From the NCBI GenBank assembly GCA_011525695.1, contig WYBX01000022.1, positions 1 through 64,000 of the forward strand: 64,000 nucleotides of DNA. Direction: 5' to 3'. Shown here one piece after another: positions 30,101-37,882 of this stretch (within the stretch, counting starts at the first letter, position 1; the number at the start of each line of letters is the position of its first letter). Below the pieces are notes generated by a model. The model ran no database searches. It saw nothing but the letters and a program-made list of their open reading frames with translations, and was not told the DNA's origin. Position numbers and translations under genes: made by a program. Origin of the DNA: Verrucomicrobiia bacterium (lineage in GTDB: Bacteria > Verrucomicrobiota > Verrucomicrobiia > Opitutales > Opitutaceae).

Positions 30101-30324
30101 TGACGATGACCGCATTGACGCCGGGTTCGTATCTGCGGGTCGGCACGCCACGGATCACGCATTTCCAGACCACGGTCGATTTCCCGTCCGGCGATGTATC
30201 ATGGCTGCATGCGATCCCCGGAATGGGATCCAAGTTCCGGATACCCGAGGTTTCCGGTCCGGCGGCGCAGGCCAGGAAAGCCGACGGTCGTTACGAGGGC
30301 AGGATCCGGTTCAGCGTCGAATAG
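27178..30324 (+). CDS. Secreted glycoside hydrolase family 2 protein (beta-galactosidase-like)
   Basis: The 1048-residue protein has a signal peptide (about residues 1-27, ending VSAAEP). It continues with a GH2 sugar-binding jelly roll (PSHWELHGFGTYNYG ... FDGVMTDADVKVNG), the immunoglobulin-like domain and the TIM barrel (LLKGVNRHSF..D.GRS). The acid/base is probably Glu426 in WDNGNERGW and the nucleophile Glu482 in PTEILHAMFDGG, which aligns with the CEYAHAMGN stretch of LacZ. A coagulation-factor-5/8-like domain (FKLELSSDGTAWKTVFDG) is inserted near residues 760-830, unlike E. coli LacZ. Beta-galactosidase is the closest group, but beta-glucuronidase or another plant or algal glycan specificity is possible. 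It lies alone between hairpins and the convergent M42 gene. Confidence 0.88.
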   Translation: MSSPAGWKWRGFATGAAMAIVASFVSAAEPRTERHYLSGHGPEDAVPWEFSVTGGRRAGEAAKIPVPSHWELHGFGTYNYGQEQDKGDEHGRYRTSFRVPADWQDRRIWLVFDGVMTDADVKVNGRSAGPVHQGGFTRFRYDVTGLLKPDADNVLEVDVAKVSANADTERAERSGDYWVFGGIYRPVWLEAVPRFSIEHVAINALADGTLTADVMMTAPPDHVGPERETPDHAPERLHAQVFDSEGQPFGRPFGLALPGGGAGRVRLATQFEAPRLWTAETPHLYTMRVTRFRGDEELHVVDRRFGFRTFEVRQGEGLFLNGRRILLKGVNRHSFRPDTGRSLTREDCYADVRLIQSMNMNAVRMSHYPPDEAFLEACDELGLYVLDELSGWQHPHDTVVGRLLVREMVERDVNHPSILFWDNGNERGWNRDLDGEFALHDPRQRPVLHPSHVFSGLDTKHYTAFSDHARRLQGPNLVMPTEILHAMFDGGAGSGLEDYWGAIRDSRFGAGAFIWMLADEGIVRTDEGGRVDVFSTFAADGILGPRHEREGSYYTIRDVWSPVQIEPPRIDADFDGTLVVHNRYDFTSLSQCRFEWQLARLAGMGPAIVARGAAAAPEVAPGETGRLRLSLPADWREADVLYLTATDHRGMELWRWSWATPALDERTRALPQKPGVAARIETAGNEIRLIAGATTATIDAGNGLLVAVSHGNRKLALGNGPRLAFARPASSGEVTWHEWQAGAELRADGIRRLAVPQMANLIEIQFENLRGVPFGGFKLELSSDGTAWKTVFDGTRRPGDGTRYEFPPQPVKAVRISNVLRSDGKPGELRVVRLGWTPARFPNVAPGLAVVTSGTEPGKDGTVAWVEARGAGGLERHRWSLSAAGLQLDYAYELQGEMVYHGITFDHPEEQMKGLRWLGEGPYRVWQNRLRGTWLGIHETVRHAQQPGTTWHYPEFDGIFAGVRWATLDTDAGPVTMTALTPGSYLRVGTPRITHFQTTVDFPSGDVSWLHAIPGMGSKFRIPEVSGPAAQARKADGRYEGRIRFSVE

Positions 30325-30369
30325 CCAGCTTGCCAGGAAAACCCCACAAGGTTTTCGCGCCGCGAGAAC

Positions 30370-31437
30370 CTACCAGTGGGCGTAGTCGCCCTTGTCGAGC
30401 CCCTTGGCGAACTCGACGAGCAGCTGCACGCAACGCTCCACATCCTCGAGGTCAACGACCTCGCTGGGCGTATGCATGTAGCGCAGGGGAATGCTGACGA
30501 GACCGGTGGCGACCCCGCCGCGGCCCATCTGGATGGCGCGGGCGTCGGTGCCGGTCGGCCGCGGGTCGGCCTCGAGCTGGTAGGGGAGCTTCAGCTTCTT
30601 CGCCGCGCGCACGAGCCGCTCGTAAATCCTCGGATTGATGTTGGCGCCGCGGCAGATGATCGGGCCGCCGCCCAGCTTCGTCTCGCCATATTTCCGGTTG
30701 TCGCAGTCGGGGTGGTCCGTCGCATGGCCGACATCCACGGCGACGGCGATGTGCGGGTCGGCGAGGTAGGTGGCCGTGGTGGCGCCGCGGACTCCGATTT
30801 CCTCCTGCGCAGTGGCGACACTCACGACTTTGGCGGCCAGCGGCTTCTTTTCGCGGGAAAGCCGGATCATCGTCTCGCCCACCACATAGGCGCCCACCTT
30901 GTTGTCGAACGCCCGGGCCGTGCCGATGCTGCCGTTGAACAGCTCCAGCTCGTGATCGTAGGTCGCCACGTCGCCGATGCTGATCCGCTCGAGGGCCTCG
31001 TCCTTGGAGCGCGCGCCGATATCGATCCAGATCTCGTGCTTCTTCGGCACCTTCTTGCGATCCTCCTCCTCCATGAGGTGAATCGCCCGCTTGCCGGTGA
31101 CGCCCTTCACGATGCCGGCCGCGGTCTGGATGATGACGCGCCGGCCGGAGATGATGCTCAGGTCATGGCCGCCGATGGTGTCGAAGTACAGGAAGCCGTC
31201 CTTGTTGACGTAGGTGATGATGAGCCCGAGTTCATCGATGTGGCCGGCCAGCATGAGGACGGGATCGCCCTTGGGATTGAGGGTGGCGAGCCGGTTGCCC
31301 AGCGCATCCTTGGCATAGGTGTCGGCGGCGGGCTTGACGTGGCGGTCGTAGACGGCCTGCGCCTCGGCCTCGTAGCCGGAGGGCGACCGGGCGTGGAGCA
31401 GTTCGGCCAGGAAGGCGGGGACCTTGTAAGTCGGCAT
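30370..31437 (-). CDS. M42-family aminopeptidase (glutamyl aminopeptidase/FrvX-like)
   Basis: The 355-residue dinuclear metallo-aminopeptidase assembles as large tetrahedral particles in this family. Metal and catalytic residues appear in order: LAGHIDELG (His, Asp), AFDNKVGAY (bridging Asp), ATAQEEIGVRG (general base Glu pair), VAVDVGHATD (Asp) and YMHTPSEVV (His). The PDZ-like lid domain insertion is seen after the first His. There is no signal peptide, so it is cytoplasmic. Start at MPTYKVPAF (31437) fits the family; longer in-frame sequence upstream is not conserved-looking. It converges with the GH2 gene. Confidence 0.93.
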   Translation of the reverse strand: MPTYKVPAFLAELLHARSPSGYEAEAQAVYDRHVKPAADTYAKDALGNRLATLNPKGDPVLMLAGHIDELGLIITYVNKDGFLYFDTIGGHDLSIISGRRVIIQTAAGIVKGVTGKRAIHLMEEEDRKKVPKKHEIWIDIGARSKDEALERISIGDVATYDHELELFNGSIGTARAFDNKVGAYVVGETMIRLSREKKPLAAKVVSVATAQEEIGVRGATTATYLADPHIAVAVDVGHATDHPDCDNRKYGETKLGGGPIICRGANINPRIYERLVRAAKKLKLPYQLEADPRPTGTDARAIQMGRGGVATGLVSIPLRYMHTPSEVVDLEDVERCVQLLVEFAKGLDKGDYAHW

Positions 31438-31663
31438 TCGGGCAGCATGGTGGAACCGCGCGTTGCGCCAACCGCAAAGATCGCAGTCTCCGATCTCCAC
31501 TGCAGAACGGTGATGGTGCATTCCGTATCAGGTCCTTGAAATCTCCGGAGACCGGCCCGAGTGGGGCCGCATTGGCAAAAGGAGTGTGAAAAGGAGACTG
31601 CTTCCCTCTCGCCGAAGTGCATAGTCTCGCCATCCGACCGGCATCCACATATAGGATTCCAGC

Positions 31664-32134
31664 ATGAGCCGCAGGCGTCCGGTTCTCGAAACCTGCCTTC
31701 CCGGAATTTCCCGGAAGGACGGTGGCCTGACACTTCCCGAAGTGATGATAGCACTTCTGGTGGTTTCGAGTGTTTGCATTTCCGTGTTTGCCGGGCTGAG
31801 CACGATGTCGAGGTGGGCACTTCACTCGGCGATCCAAAGCGAGGCTCACCGGCTGCTTCAGGAGGAGGCCGAGCAATTGCTGGGAGGGGGTTATGCCGGA
31901 TTTGTCGCTTCCCCGGACGAGTCCATCACGAGCTCGGTCCGGACGACATTCCTTCCCGGTGCCCAGCCGCGCTTCACGCCGCCGGCAGACGGCAGTGGAG
32001 CCCGCGTGAATTTTACGCGTCGCGTGGTCGAAATCGATTCAACCGAGACGAGCCGTGCGTTGCGTGTCGAGGTGGAGTGGACCTGGCAGGGCAGGGCTTA
32101 TTCGGTGGTCTGCCCGCTGTTTCGAGCCCGCTGA
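31664..32134 (+). CDS. Type IV pilin-like (pseudopilin) protein, first of three
   Basis: The 156-residue protein has a prepilin-peptidase site, GGLTLPEVMIALLVVSSV: a Gly cut site, a hydrophobic helix and Glu at mature position 5. The precursor leader of about 21 residues is Arg-rich. The mature domain (about 135 residues) resembles minor pseudopilins of GspI/PilV type. Mature pilins and pseudopilins assemble in the inner membrane into pili or secretion pseudopili; no assembly ATPase or secretin lies here. It leads an operon with the two genes that follow (14-bp gap, then ATGA overlap). The 226 bp upstream of it probably hold the promoter, but no convincing -35/-10 pair was seen. Confidence 0.82.
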   Translation: MSRRRPVLETCLPGISRKDGGLTLPEVMIALLVVSSVCISVFAGLSTMSRWALHSAIQSEAHRLLQEEAEQLLGGGYAGFVASPDESITSSVRTTFLPGAQPRFTPPADGSGARVNFTRRVVEIDSTETSRALRVEVEWTWQGRAYSVVCPLFRAR

Positions 32135-32148
32135 ACCGCGTAACGGTG

Positions 32149-33126
32149 ATGAAGACGCCAGGCTCCAGTGCCTCTCACCCAGCGCTCCCGAAGTGCGCAT
32201 CCGGCGGGATTGTGCCGCATCGCGCGTTTTCACTGCTCGAAGTGCTGGTGGCGATGACGATATTCGGCCTCGCCATGGGAGTGGCCTTGGTCGCCTTCGT
32301 TGCCGTCCTGAAGCGCGTACATCATACCGATGCCGTCCTGAAGGGGGCGGCGGAGCTGCGGCATGCGACGGACGTGATCTCGCAGGTGGTACGCAGTGCG
32401 CCGCAGCCACCCGTGGTCCAGTCGGGCGGGCTGGAACTGCTGGTCGCCCCGAGGGACCTGGGGTATGCCACGGTGCTCGCGACCACCTGGATTGACGTCC
32501 TGCATGACGTCAAGGGCAGCAAGTCCAACCAGAGGATGCTGCACATTTCAAATGTGGCAGGCTCGGCGGTGAGCACCTCCGTGTTTGCAGGGTTCGGCCG
32601 GCCGGCCGGCTCGGTATCGACGTCGGGCCTGGCGGCCTATTTCGCAACGGCCGCCGATCTACCGACCATCGATTTGAACGATGTATTTTCAGCCGGTGAC
32701 GAGATCACGATACCGGCGACCGCCTATGGGGCGCAGGTCACCCGCGAAATCAGGAATATCAGCAACAACCCCGGGAACAAGACCCTTACTCTCACGAGCG
32801 ACCTCGGGGTCGACGTTCCGAATGGCACCCGGATCGCGGCGACGGCGGGGCGACGGCACCGGTTCATCCTGCAGGCGGATGGTGAGCTCCGCCACTATCC
32901 CGATCACCGCGATCTCACCCGTTACGCCGTCCTGGCCCGTGAAATCGATCCCTCACCGTTATCCAACCCGGCGGACGCCAGCAGCGCCGTCTCCGTGCCG
33001 TTCATCGTGACCGAACGCGCCGTCTCGATCAACCTGCAGCGGATTCCGGCTGGCAGCACCTCCGGGCGGACCGTGCAGGGTGCCCAGACCACGGTCTTTA
33101 CCCGAACCGACCCACTGATCCCATGA
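32149..33126 (+). CDS. Type IV pilin-like (pseudopilin) protein, second of three, PilW/GspJ-like
   Basis: The 325-residue protein carries a prepilin motif, HRAFSLLEVLVAMTIFG, after a roughly 27-residue leader. Glu5 of the mature form and the hydrophobic helix are intact. Its larger beta-rich ectodomain and middle position resemble PilW or GspJ minor pilins. The ATG at 32149 (MKTPGSSA) was chosen over the long open frame that overlaps the previous gene. Its stop overlaps the start of the third gene (ATGA, 33123-33126), showing co-expression. Partner assembly machinery must be encoded elsewhere. Confidence 0.8.
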   Translation: MKTPGSSASHPALPKCASGGIVPHRAFSLLEVLVAMTIFGLAMGVALVAFVAVLKRVHHTDAVLKGAAELRHATDVISQVVRSAPQPPVVQSGGLELLVAPRDLGYATVLATTWIDVLHDVKGSKSNQRMLHISNVAGSAVSTSVFAGFGRPAGSVSTSGLAAYFATAADLPTIDLNDVFSAGDEITIPATAYGAQVTREIRNISNNPGNKTLTLTSDLGVDVPNGTRIAATAGRRHRFILQADGELRHYPDHRDLTRYAVLAREIDPSPLSNPADASSAVSVPFIVTERAVSINLQRIPAGSTSGRTVQGAQTTVFTRTDPLIP

Positions 33127-34973
33127 AACATGTTCCCGGCGATTTTGTGCGATCTCGCAAATACGGGCAGCGCGGAAGCGCGCTGCTGACGGTGCTCATT
33201 CTTTCCACCGTGATGTGCACCGTCCTGGCCGGGCTGATCACGTATGTCTCGCAGTCCGCCAAGCTCGAGCGACGCAGCAGCCTGAGGACCGAGGCGCTCT
33301 ATGCGGGGGAGTATGCGGCTGAGCAGGCGTACTCCGCCCTGTACACCCTCGTGAGCCAGGACAGCACGGCGCTGCCCGATATCGCCGAGACGACGACGGC
33401 GACGAACCTGTCGACTGCACCCACCGATGTGTTTCCAGCGAGTGAGGGGTATGCCTGGAAGGCATTCCTGACCGTTCCGCTTGAAAACAACGAGGTGGTT
33501 GCTCGGCATTCCGGATTCAATCCGGCAAAGGGCAGCTACAAATTCCTGAGCGTGGTGGAGTTTGAGCGCACCGTGCCCACCATGGCGGAACCCGTGGCGG
33601 TCCAATTGCAGCGCGAGTGGTCGTACGTCCTGACTCCACTGTTCCAGTACGCGATCTTCTATGACAAGGATATGGAGCTCTTTCCCGGAGCAAGATTCGT
33701 CGTCGGGGGGCGCGTCCACTCGAATGGCAGGATCTACACGGGCACCTCCGCGAGCATCACGTTCACGGACTACGTCAGCAATGTCGACGGGCTGGTCAAC
33801 GAATATCACCCGCTGGATCCCCGGGCCCCGGGCAGCCCGGGAAGCAACATCAGTTACAACAAGGGAGAGCCGATCTCGACGACGCGCGAGGATCCTCCGG
33901 GTGCCATCAACCAGGATACGTCGGACGGCAACAACAACAATGATGGTCCGCGAGAGCTCATCGAGATACCCGACTACCTTCATTCCGACGCCAATGCGGA
34001 GACCCGGGGCTACAACAAGGCCGGGCTGAAAATCCTGCGTACCGGCACGGGGCATGATTTTCTCACGGCGGATGGTACACGGATCCCCTCCGCCGATCCT
34101 CTCGCCGGGGTCCTTCAGTTGCTGGTATCCACCGGCACGATGGTCGACTTTCGAGAGTCGGCCACGATTCCGACGACAGATGTCGACATCACAAGGGTGA
34201 CGGCTGCCTACAGTGCCGGTGGCCTGCCGCGGAACATCCCGAACTCCAACCGCTGGCCCAACAACAGTTCAGTGCCGGCAGCCCTGAAGAACCAGCCGAT
34301 TCCCGAGGAATTGCGGGGCAAGTCATTTTGGAACGGCATTCTTTATGTGGCCGACAGTGGGACATCGCGCGCGGGCGTGAAACTCCTCAATGGTTCCCGA
34401 CTTCCGGATGGAACCCAATCGGACAGCCCTCAGGCAGGACTTACCATCATCAGCCAGAACCCGGTCTATGTTGTCGGCGACTACAACACAGGCGGTTCGC
34501 CGCCGGTGAACAGCGGTACGGATCTGTCGGCAGCCAATGCCGTCGCAGGCTACACGGTCCAACCGGCCGCGATCATGGCGGATGCCGTAACGGTGGTGTC
34601 AGCGAACTGGGTGTCAGGAAACTACAACGCAGTGTCCAACTACAACGCACGGGACGCGTCGAACACGACGATCAATGCCGCGCTGATTTCGGGCATCGTC
34701 GCATCGAATGGTTCCGCCTACAGTGGTGGCGTGGAGAATTACATCCGGCTGCAGGAGGATTGGTCCGGCAAGCGGCTGACGTACTATGGATCCATCATCA
34801 ATCTGTATGAAAGCAGGCAGGCCACCGCGCCCTGGCAGAATACCGGGATCTATTACAACGCCCCGGCGCGCAACTGGCACTTCGATGTCAATTTCCTCGA
34901 TCCTGACAAGCTGCCTCCGGGGTCTCCGATTCTCCGCAGCCTGAAGCGCGGTCAGTGGGCCCAACTGCGGTAG
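33123..34973 (+). CDS. PilX-like large membrane-anchored surface protein, third of the pilin operon
   Basis: The 616-residue protein begins with a short basic leader and GSALLTVLILSTVMCTVLAG, a single N-terminal membrane helix preceded by a QRGSALL junction. This is typical of PilX_N/GspK-related minor pilins, but it lacks the Glu5 of true prepilins. The long ectodomain contains Gly/Asn/Thr-rich stretches (for example DTSDGNNNNDGP) and VVGGRVHSNGRIYTG, a pattern common in DUF4900-like pilus-associated proteins of Verrucomicrobia and Planctomycetes. Translation is coupled to the preceding gene. It is probably a tip or priming component of the apparatus; the exact role is unknown. Confidence 0.75.
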   Translation: MKHVPGDFVRSRKYGQRGSALLTVLILSTVMCTVLAGLITYVSQSAKLERRSSLRTEALYAGEYAAEQAYSALYTLVSQDSTALPDIAETTTATNLSTAPTDVFPASEGYAWKAFLTVPLENNEVVARHSGFNPAKGSYKFLSVVEFERTVPTMAEPVAVQLQREWSYVLTPLFQYAIFYDKDMELFPGARFVVGGRVHSNGRIYTGTSASITFTDYVSNVDGLVNEYHPLDPRAPGSPGSNISYNKGEPISTTREDPPGAINQDTSDGNNNNDGPRELIEIPDYLHSDANAETRGYNKAGLKILRTGTGHDFLTADGTRIPSADPLAGVLQLLVSTGTMVDFRESATIPTTDVDITRVTAAYSAGGLPRNIPNSNRWPNNSSVPAALKNQPIPEELRGKSFWNGILYVADSGTSRAGVKLLNGSRLPDGTQSDSPQAGLTIISQNPVYVVGDYNTGGSPPVNSGTDLSAANAVAGYTVQPAAIMADAVTVVSANWVSGNYNAVSNYNARDASNTTINAALISGIVASNGSAYSGGVENYIRLQEDWSGKRLTYYGSIINLYESRQATAPWQNTGIYYNAPARNWHFDVNFLDPDKLPPGSPILRSLKRGQWAQLR

Positions 34974-35384
34974 AAGCCTCTCGCACGCATTTGCTCCGAC
35001 CAGGCTCCGCCTCCGTCGCGAATGCAATCGGCCTGACCGGGCGCATCAATCACAGTAGGCGCACCGCACAGGTCGAAGGGGGTAAAAGAGAGTGCAATTC
35101 GAATTGCGTTTCGCCGGTCGGAGACGCGGCGCTACGTGCGGCCAGCCCGAGAGCGGGTTCGGAGATCATTGGTGCGTGCGGCTGCCGGGGGTGGCGCCGG
35201 TTTCTAACCGGCGAAATGCGTTCCGATTCACATTTTTGGCAGGTGTGTAGAAAAGTTTGGCCATCGGCCCAGGGTTTCGTTTGGCCCCGCTATCCCGAGG
35301 GCTGAAAGCCCGGGAGACTTTCGAGGGTCCTTTTCGTTGAAGAGCATTGCGTCCTGGTCGCTGACTCCCTGACTGGCTGACCCC
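34974..35384. repeat. 411-bp intergenic region with REP-like palindromes
   Basis: No gene is supported in this stretch. It holds the 24-bp repeat at 35112-35135 (identical to 1212-1235), a perfect 8-bp hairpin CGCCGGTT-TCT-AACCGGCG at 35195-35213, and the small palindrome GGGCT-GAA-AGCCC at 35299-35311. The hairpin at 35195-35213 could end the pilin operon transcript. The hisA promoter should lie in the last 100 bp but no clear consensus was seen. Confidence 0.6.
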
Positions 35385-36143
35385 ATGACCATTTATCCAG
35401 CCATTGATCTCAAGGGCGGCCGGTGTGTGCGGCTGATCCAGGGCCGTGCCGATCAGGAGACCGTTTATGCGGAAAACCCGGCGGAGGTGGCGGTGCAGTT
35501 CCGCGCTGCAGGGAGCGGCTGGGTCCACGTCGTGGATCTCGACGGGGCGTTTTCGGGCGAGCCGCAGAACCTGCGTGCCGTGGAGGCCATCGCCGCAATC
35601 GGGATGAAGGTTCAACTCGGGGGTGGGCTGCGTACGCGGGCCGCCGTGGAACGGGCGCTGGGCGCCGGCATCAGCCGGGTGGTGATCGGCACTCGCGCGG
35701 CGGAAAGCGAGACGTTTGTCGCTGAACTCGTCCAGGCGTTCGGCGACAAAATCGCCGTAGGAATCGACGCGAAGAATGGACGTGTCGCGGTGAAGGGCTG
35801 GGTGGCGACGTCGGAAGTCACCGCCCTGGCCCTCGCGAAACGGATGGACGCCCTGGGCGTCCGGACCCTGATTCACACCGACATCGGGACGGACGGGATG
35901 CTGACCGGCCCGAACCTCCCCGCGCAGGAGGCGATGCTGGCAGCGGGTTCCTTTCGCGTGATTGCCAGCGGCGGCGTGAGCCGGCGGGAGGATGTCGTGA
36001 ACCTGGCACAGCTCGCGCGCCGTTACTCCAATCTGGATGGGGTGATCGTCGGCAAGGCGCTTTATGAAAAGCGCGTGGAGCTGCCGGATCTGCTGGCGAT
36101 CGCCGCTAGCAGCGTGTCGAACTTGGAAATTCCGAACGTGTAA
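35385..36143 (+). CDS. hisA: HisA, phosphoribosyl-formimino-AICAR ribotide isomerase
   Basis: The 252-residue TIM-barrel isomerase catalyses the Amadori rearrangement in the fourth step of histidine synthesis. The catalytic Asp8 (YPAIDLKGG) and Asp128 (GIDAKNG) are present, as are phosphate-binding motifs (GGGLRT, IASGGVS). It stands alone, with no other his genes in the window. The last residues (SSVSNLEIPNV) are encoded by a nested palindrome spanning the stop codon, so the C-terminus seems to have been extended or replaced by an inserted repeat. Confidence 0.95.
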   Translation: MTIYPAIDLKGGRCVRLIQGRADQETVYAENPAEVAVQFRAAGSGWVHVVDLDGAFSGEPQNLRAVEAIAAIGMKVQLGGGLRTRAAVERALGAGISRVVIGTRAAESETFVAELVQAFGDKIAVGIDAKNGRVAVKGWVATSEVTALALAKRMDALGVRTLIHTDIGTDGMLTGPNLPAQEAMLAAGSFRVIASGGVSRREDVVNLAQLARRYSNLDGVIVGKALYEKRVELPDLLAIAASSVSNLEIPNV

Positions 36144-36216
36144 CCTCGGAATGACGACTCATCGGTGACACGCTGCTAATCGAAAATGCCGCCAGCATTT
36201 TCGCGGAAGATGAGTC
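36107..36216 (+). repeat. Nested palindromic element spanning the hisA stop codon
   Basis: TAGCAGCGTGTC (36107-36118) pairs perfectly with GACACGCTGCTA (36167-36178). Inside, ATTCCGA (36129-36135) pairs with TCGGAAT (36146-36152). A second hairpin, CGAAAATGC/GCATTTTCG (36181-36203), follows and is itself bracketed by GACTCATC (36156-36163) and GATGAGTC (36209-36216). The block may terminate hisA transcription. The rest of the gap to 36358 shows no gene. Confidence 0.75.
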
Positions 36217-36358
36217 CAAGGGACTGCGCACAGCAGGAGGTTCGATTGAGCATCCGGGTGCCCTTTGGGCCCCCCGAGGGGCTTGGGACATCGGGCGGAA
36301 CCGGCGAATTTGCGTCCCTGCGAAGCTCGGGCGTTTATTTATGACAATCAGGGACACA

Positions 36359-37798
36359 CTACGCGCGCCGGCCGGGGTGGCGCCGTTTGCGCGGTGGCGG
36401 GGCCTGTTCGCGAACCTGGGCAATCTTTTCCGCGAGTTCCTCGAGCGGATAAGTGATGATTTCAGCCAGGGTGGGATGGTACCACGGGGCCCGAAGCAGA
36501 TCGAAGACCGTGGCCTTCATTGCCAGCGGCCCGCTGAAGGCATGAATCAATTCGCCGGCATCCTTGCCGACAATCTCCGCCCCGAGGATCCGGCCGCGGT
36601 TCGGTTCGACCAGCACCTTCACATGGCCGTAATTGGCGTCCATCAGGATGGATTTGCCGTGATCGTTGAAGGGGTAGTCGGCGGCAAGATACGGGATCTT
36701 GTGGGCTTCGAGATCCCGTTGTGATCGCCCGATCGCGGCCAGTTGCGGATCGGTGAAGACGACATTGAGCAGCAGCGAATAATTGACCGGCTTCAGCCCG
36801 GTGACCCCCGCGGAGTGTCGCGCCGCAAGTTCGCCCTGCTGAATCGCAATGTGGACAATCTCAAACGGACCGGCGCAGTCCCCGGCGGCATAGATGTGCG
36901 GGACGTCGCACTGCTGCCAGCGGTTCGTGCACACCTGTCCATTGGATCGCATGCTGACGCCAGCGGCGGCGAGGTTCAGTTCCGCGGTGTTGGCCTGGCG
37001 GCCGAGGGCGTTGAGCAGGTGCGCCGCGCGGCGGCGAATCGTCTTTCCCTGATGGAGGAACTCCACCGTGAACCCGCGCGGATGCTGGCTGACGCGCTGC
37101 AATTGCGTGTCGGTGAAGAGCTCGATGCCCTCGTCGCGGAGCGCCTGCTCCACGACGGATGACGCTTCTGCGGAATGATCCCGGAGGACATGCGGACTGC
37201 GTTGCACCAGTGTGACCCTCGACCCGATCCGGTTGAGAAACTGGGCAAGTTCGCAGGCCACGATCCCGCCGCCCAGCACGAGCACGCTCGACGGGATGAA
37301 ATCCAGGTCGAGCACATCGTCACTCGTCCAATACTTCACGTCGGCCAGTCCGGGCACGGGAGGCACGCTGACGACGGATCCGGTCGCGATCAGGAAATGC
37401 TTTGCCCGAACGCGGTCCCCGTTCGAGAGCATCAGTGTGTTGGCATCTTCAAACCGGGCATTTGCCCGCACCAAATCGAACTTTCCCGACTCCAGCGCCT
37501 TCACCCGGTAGTCCGCAAACTCGGCGATGATCCGCTGCTTGCGGGCGTGGATTGCCTTCATGTCGGCGCGGGCGGTGGAAACCTTCAGGCCAAAGGTGCT
37601 GGCCTTTTGGGCCAGATGCAGGACCTCGGCCATGTAGAGCAGCGTCTTGGACGGCATGCAGCCGCGATGGATGCAGAGCCCGCCGAGTTCCCGGGCGCCG
37701 TCGATCACGGCCGTCCGGCGGCCGCAGGCCACGGCAACGCGCGCGGCGTTGAACCCGGCACTGCCTCCGCCGATCACGACGAAGTCGTAGTATTTCAT
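36359..37798 (-). CDS. Pyridine nucleotide-disulfide oxidoreductase, dihydrolipoamide dehydrogenase-like
   Basis: The 479-residue FAD enzyme of the class I disulfide reductase group has the FAD-binding motif VVIGGGSAGFNAA. The redox-active disulfide is Cys42/Cys47 (GGLCIHRGCMPSK), followed by the second dinucleotide motif LVLGGGIVACELAQF and the flavin-contact YAAGDCAG. The C-terminal dyad is His441/Glu446 (YHPTLAE). The CIHRGC spacer differs from the usual CxNxGC of lipoamide dehydrogenases and mercuric reductases. No pyruvate or 2-oxoglutarate dehydrogenase genes are nearby, so the substrate is open. The gene ends near the REP region after hisA, converging with it. Basic, Pro-rich tail (PPPRKRRHPGRR) is unusual. 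Confidence 0.88.
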   Translation of the reverse strand: MKYYDFVVIGGGSAGFNAARVAVACGRRTAVIDGARELGGLCIHRGCMPSKTLLYMAEVLHLAQKASTFGLKVSTARADMKAIHARKQRIIAEFADYRVKALESGKFDLVRANARFEDANTLMLSNGDRVRAKHFLIATGSVVSVPPVPGLADVKYWTSDDVLDLDFIPSSVLVLGGGIVACELAQFLNRIGSRVTLVQRSPHVLRDHSAEASSVVEQALRDEGIELFTDTQLQRVSQHPRGFTVEFLHQGKTIRRRAAHLLNALGRQANTAELNLAAAGVSMRSNGQVCTNRWQQCDVPHIYAAGDCAGPFEIVHIAIQQGELAARHSAGVTGLKPVNYSLLLNVVFTDPQLAAIGRSQRDLEAHKIPYLAADYPFNDHGKSILMDANYGHVKVLVEPNRGRILGAEIVGKDAGELIHAFSGPLAMKATVFDLLRAPWYHPTLAEIITYPLEELAEKIAQVREQAPPPRKRRHPGRRA

Positions 37799-37882
37799 GG
37801 AAGGTCTTGCACAGGGAACTCGATTCAGAGCCGGCGTAGATCGACGCTCCGCGGGTTCAGCACGTTGAATGCGATGCCGCCG

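Noticed and set aside
34974-35384. Possible tRNA or small RNA gene before hisA
   Set aside because: Only short palindromes were found; no cloverleaf or conserved RNA could be assembled by eye.
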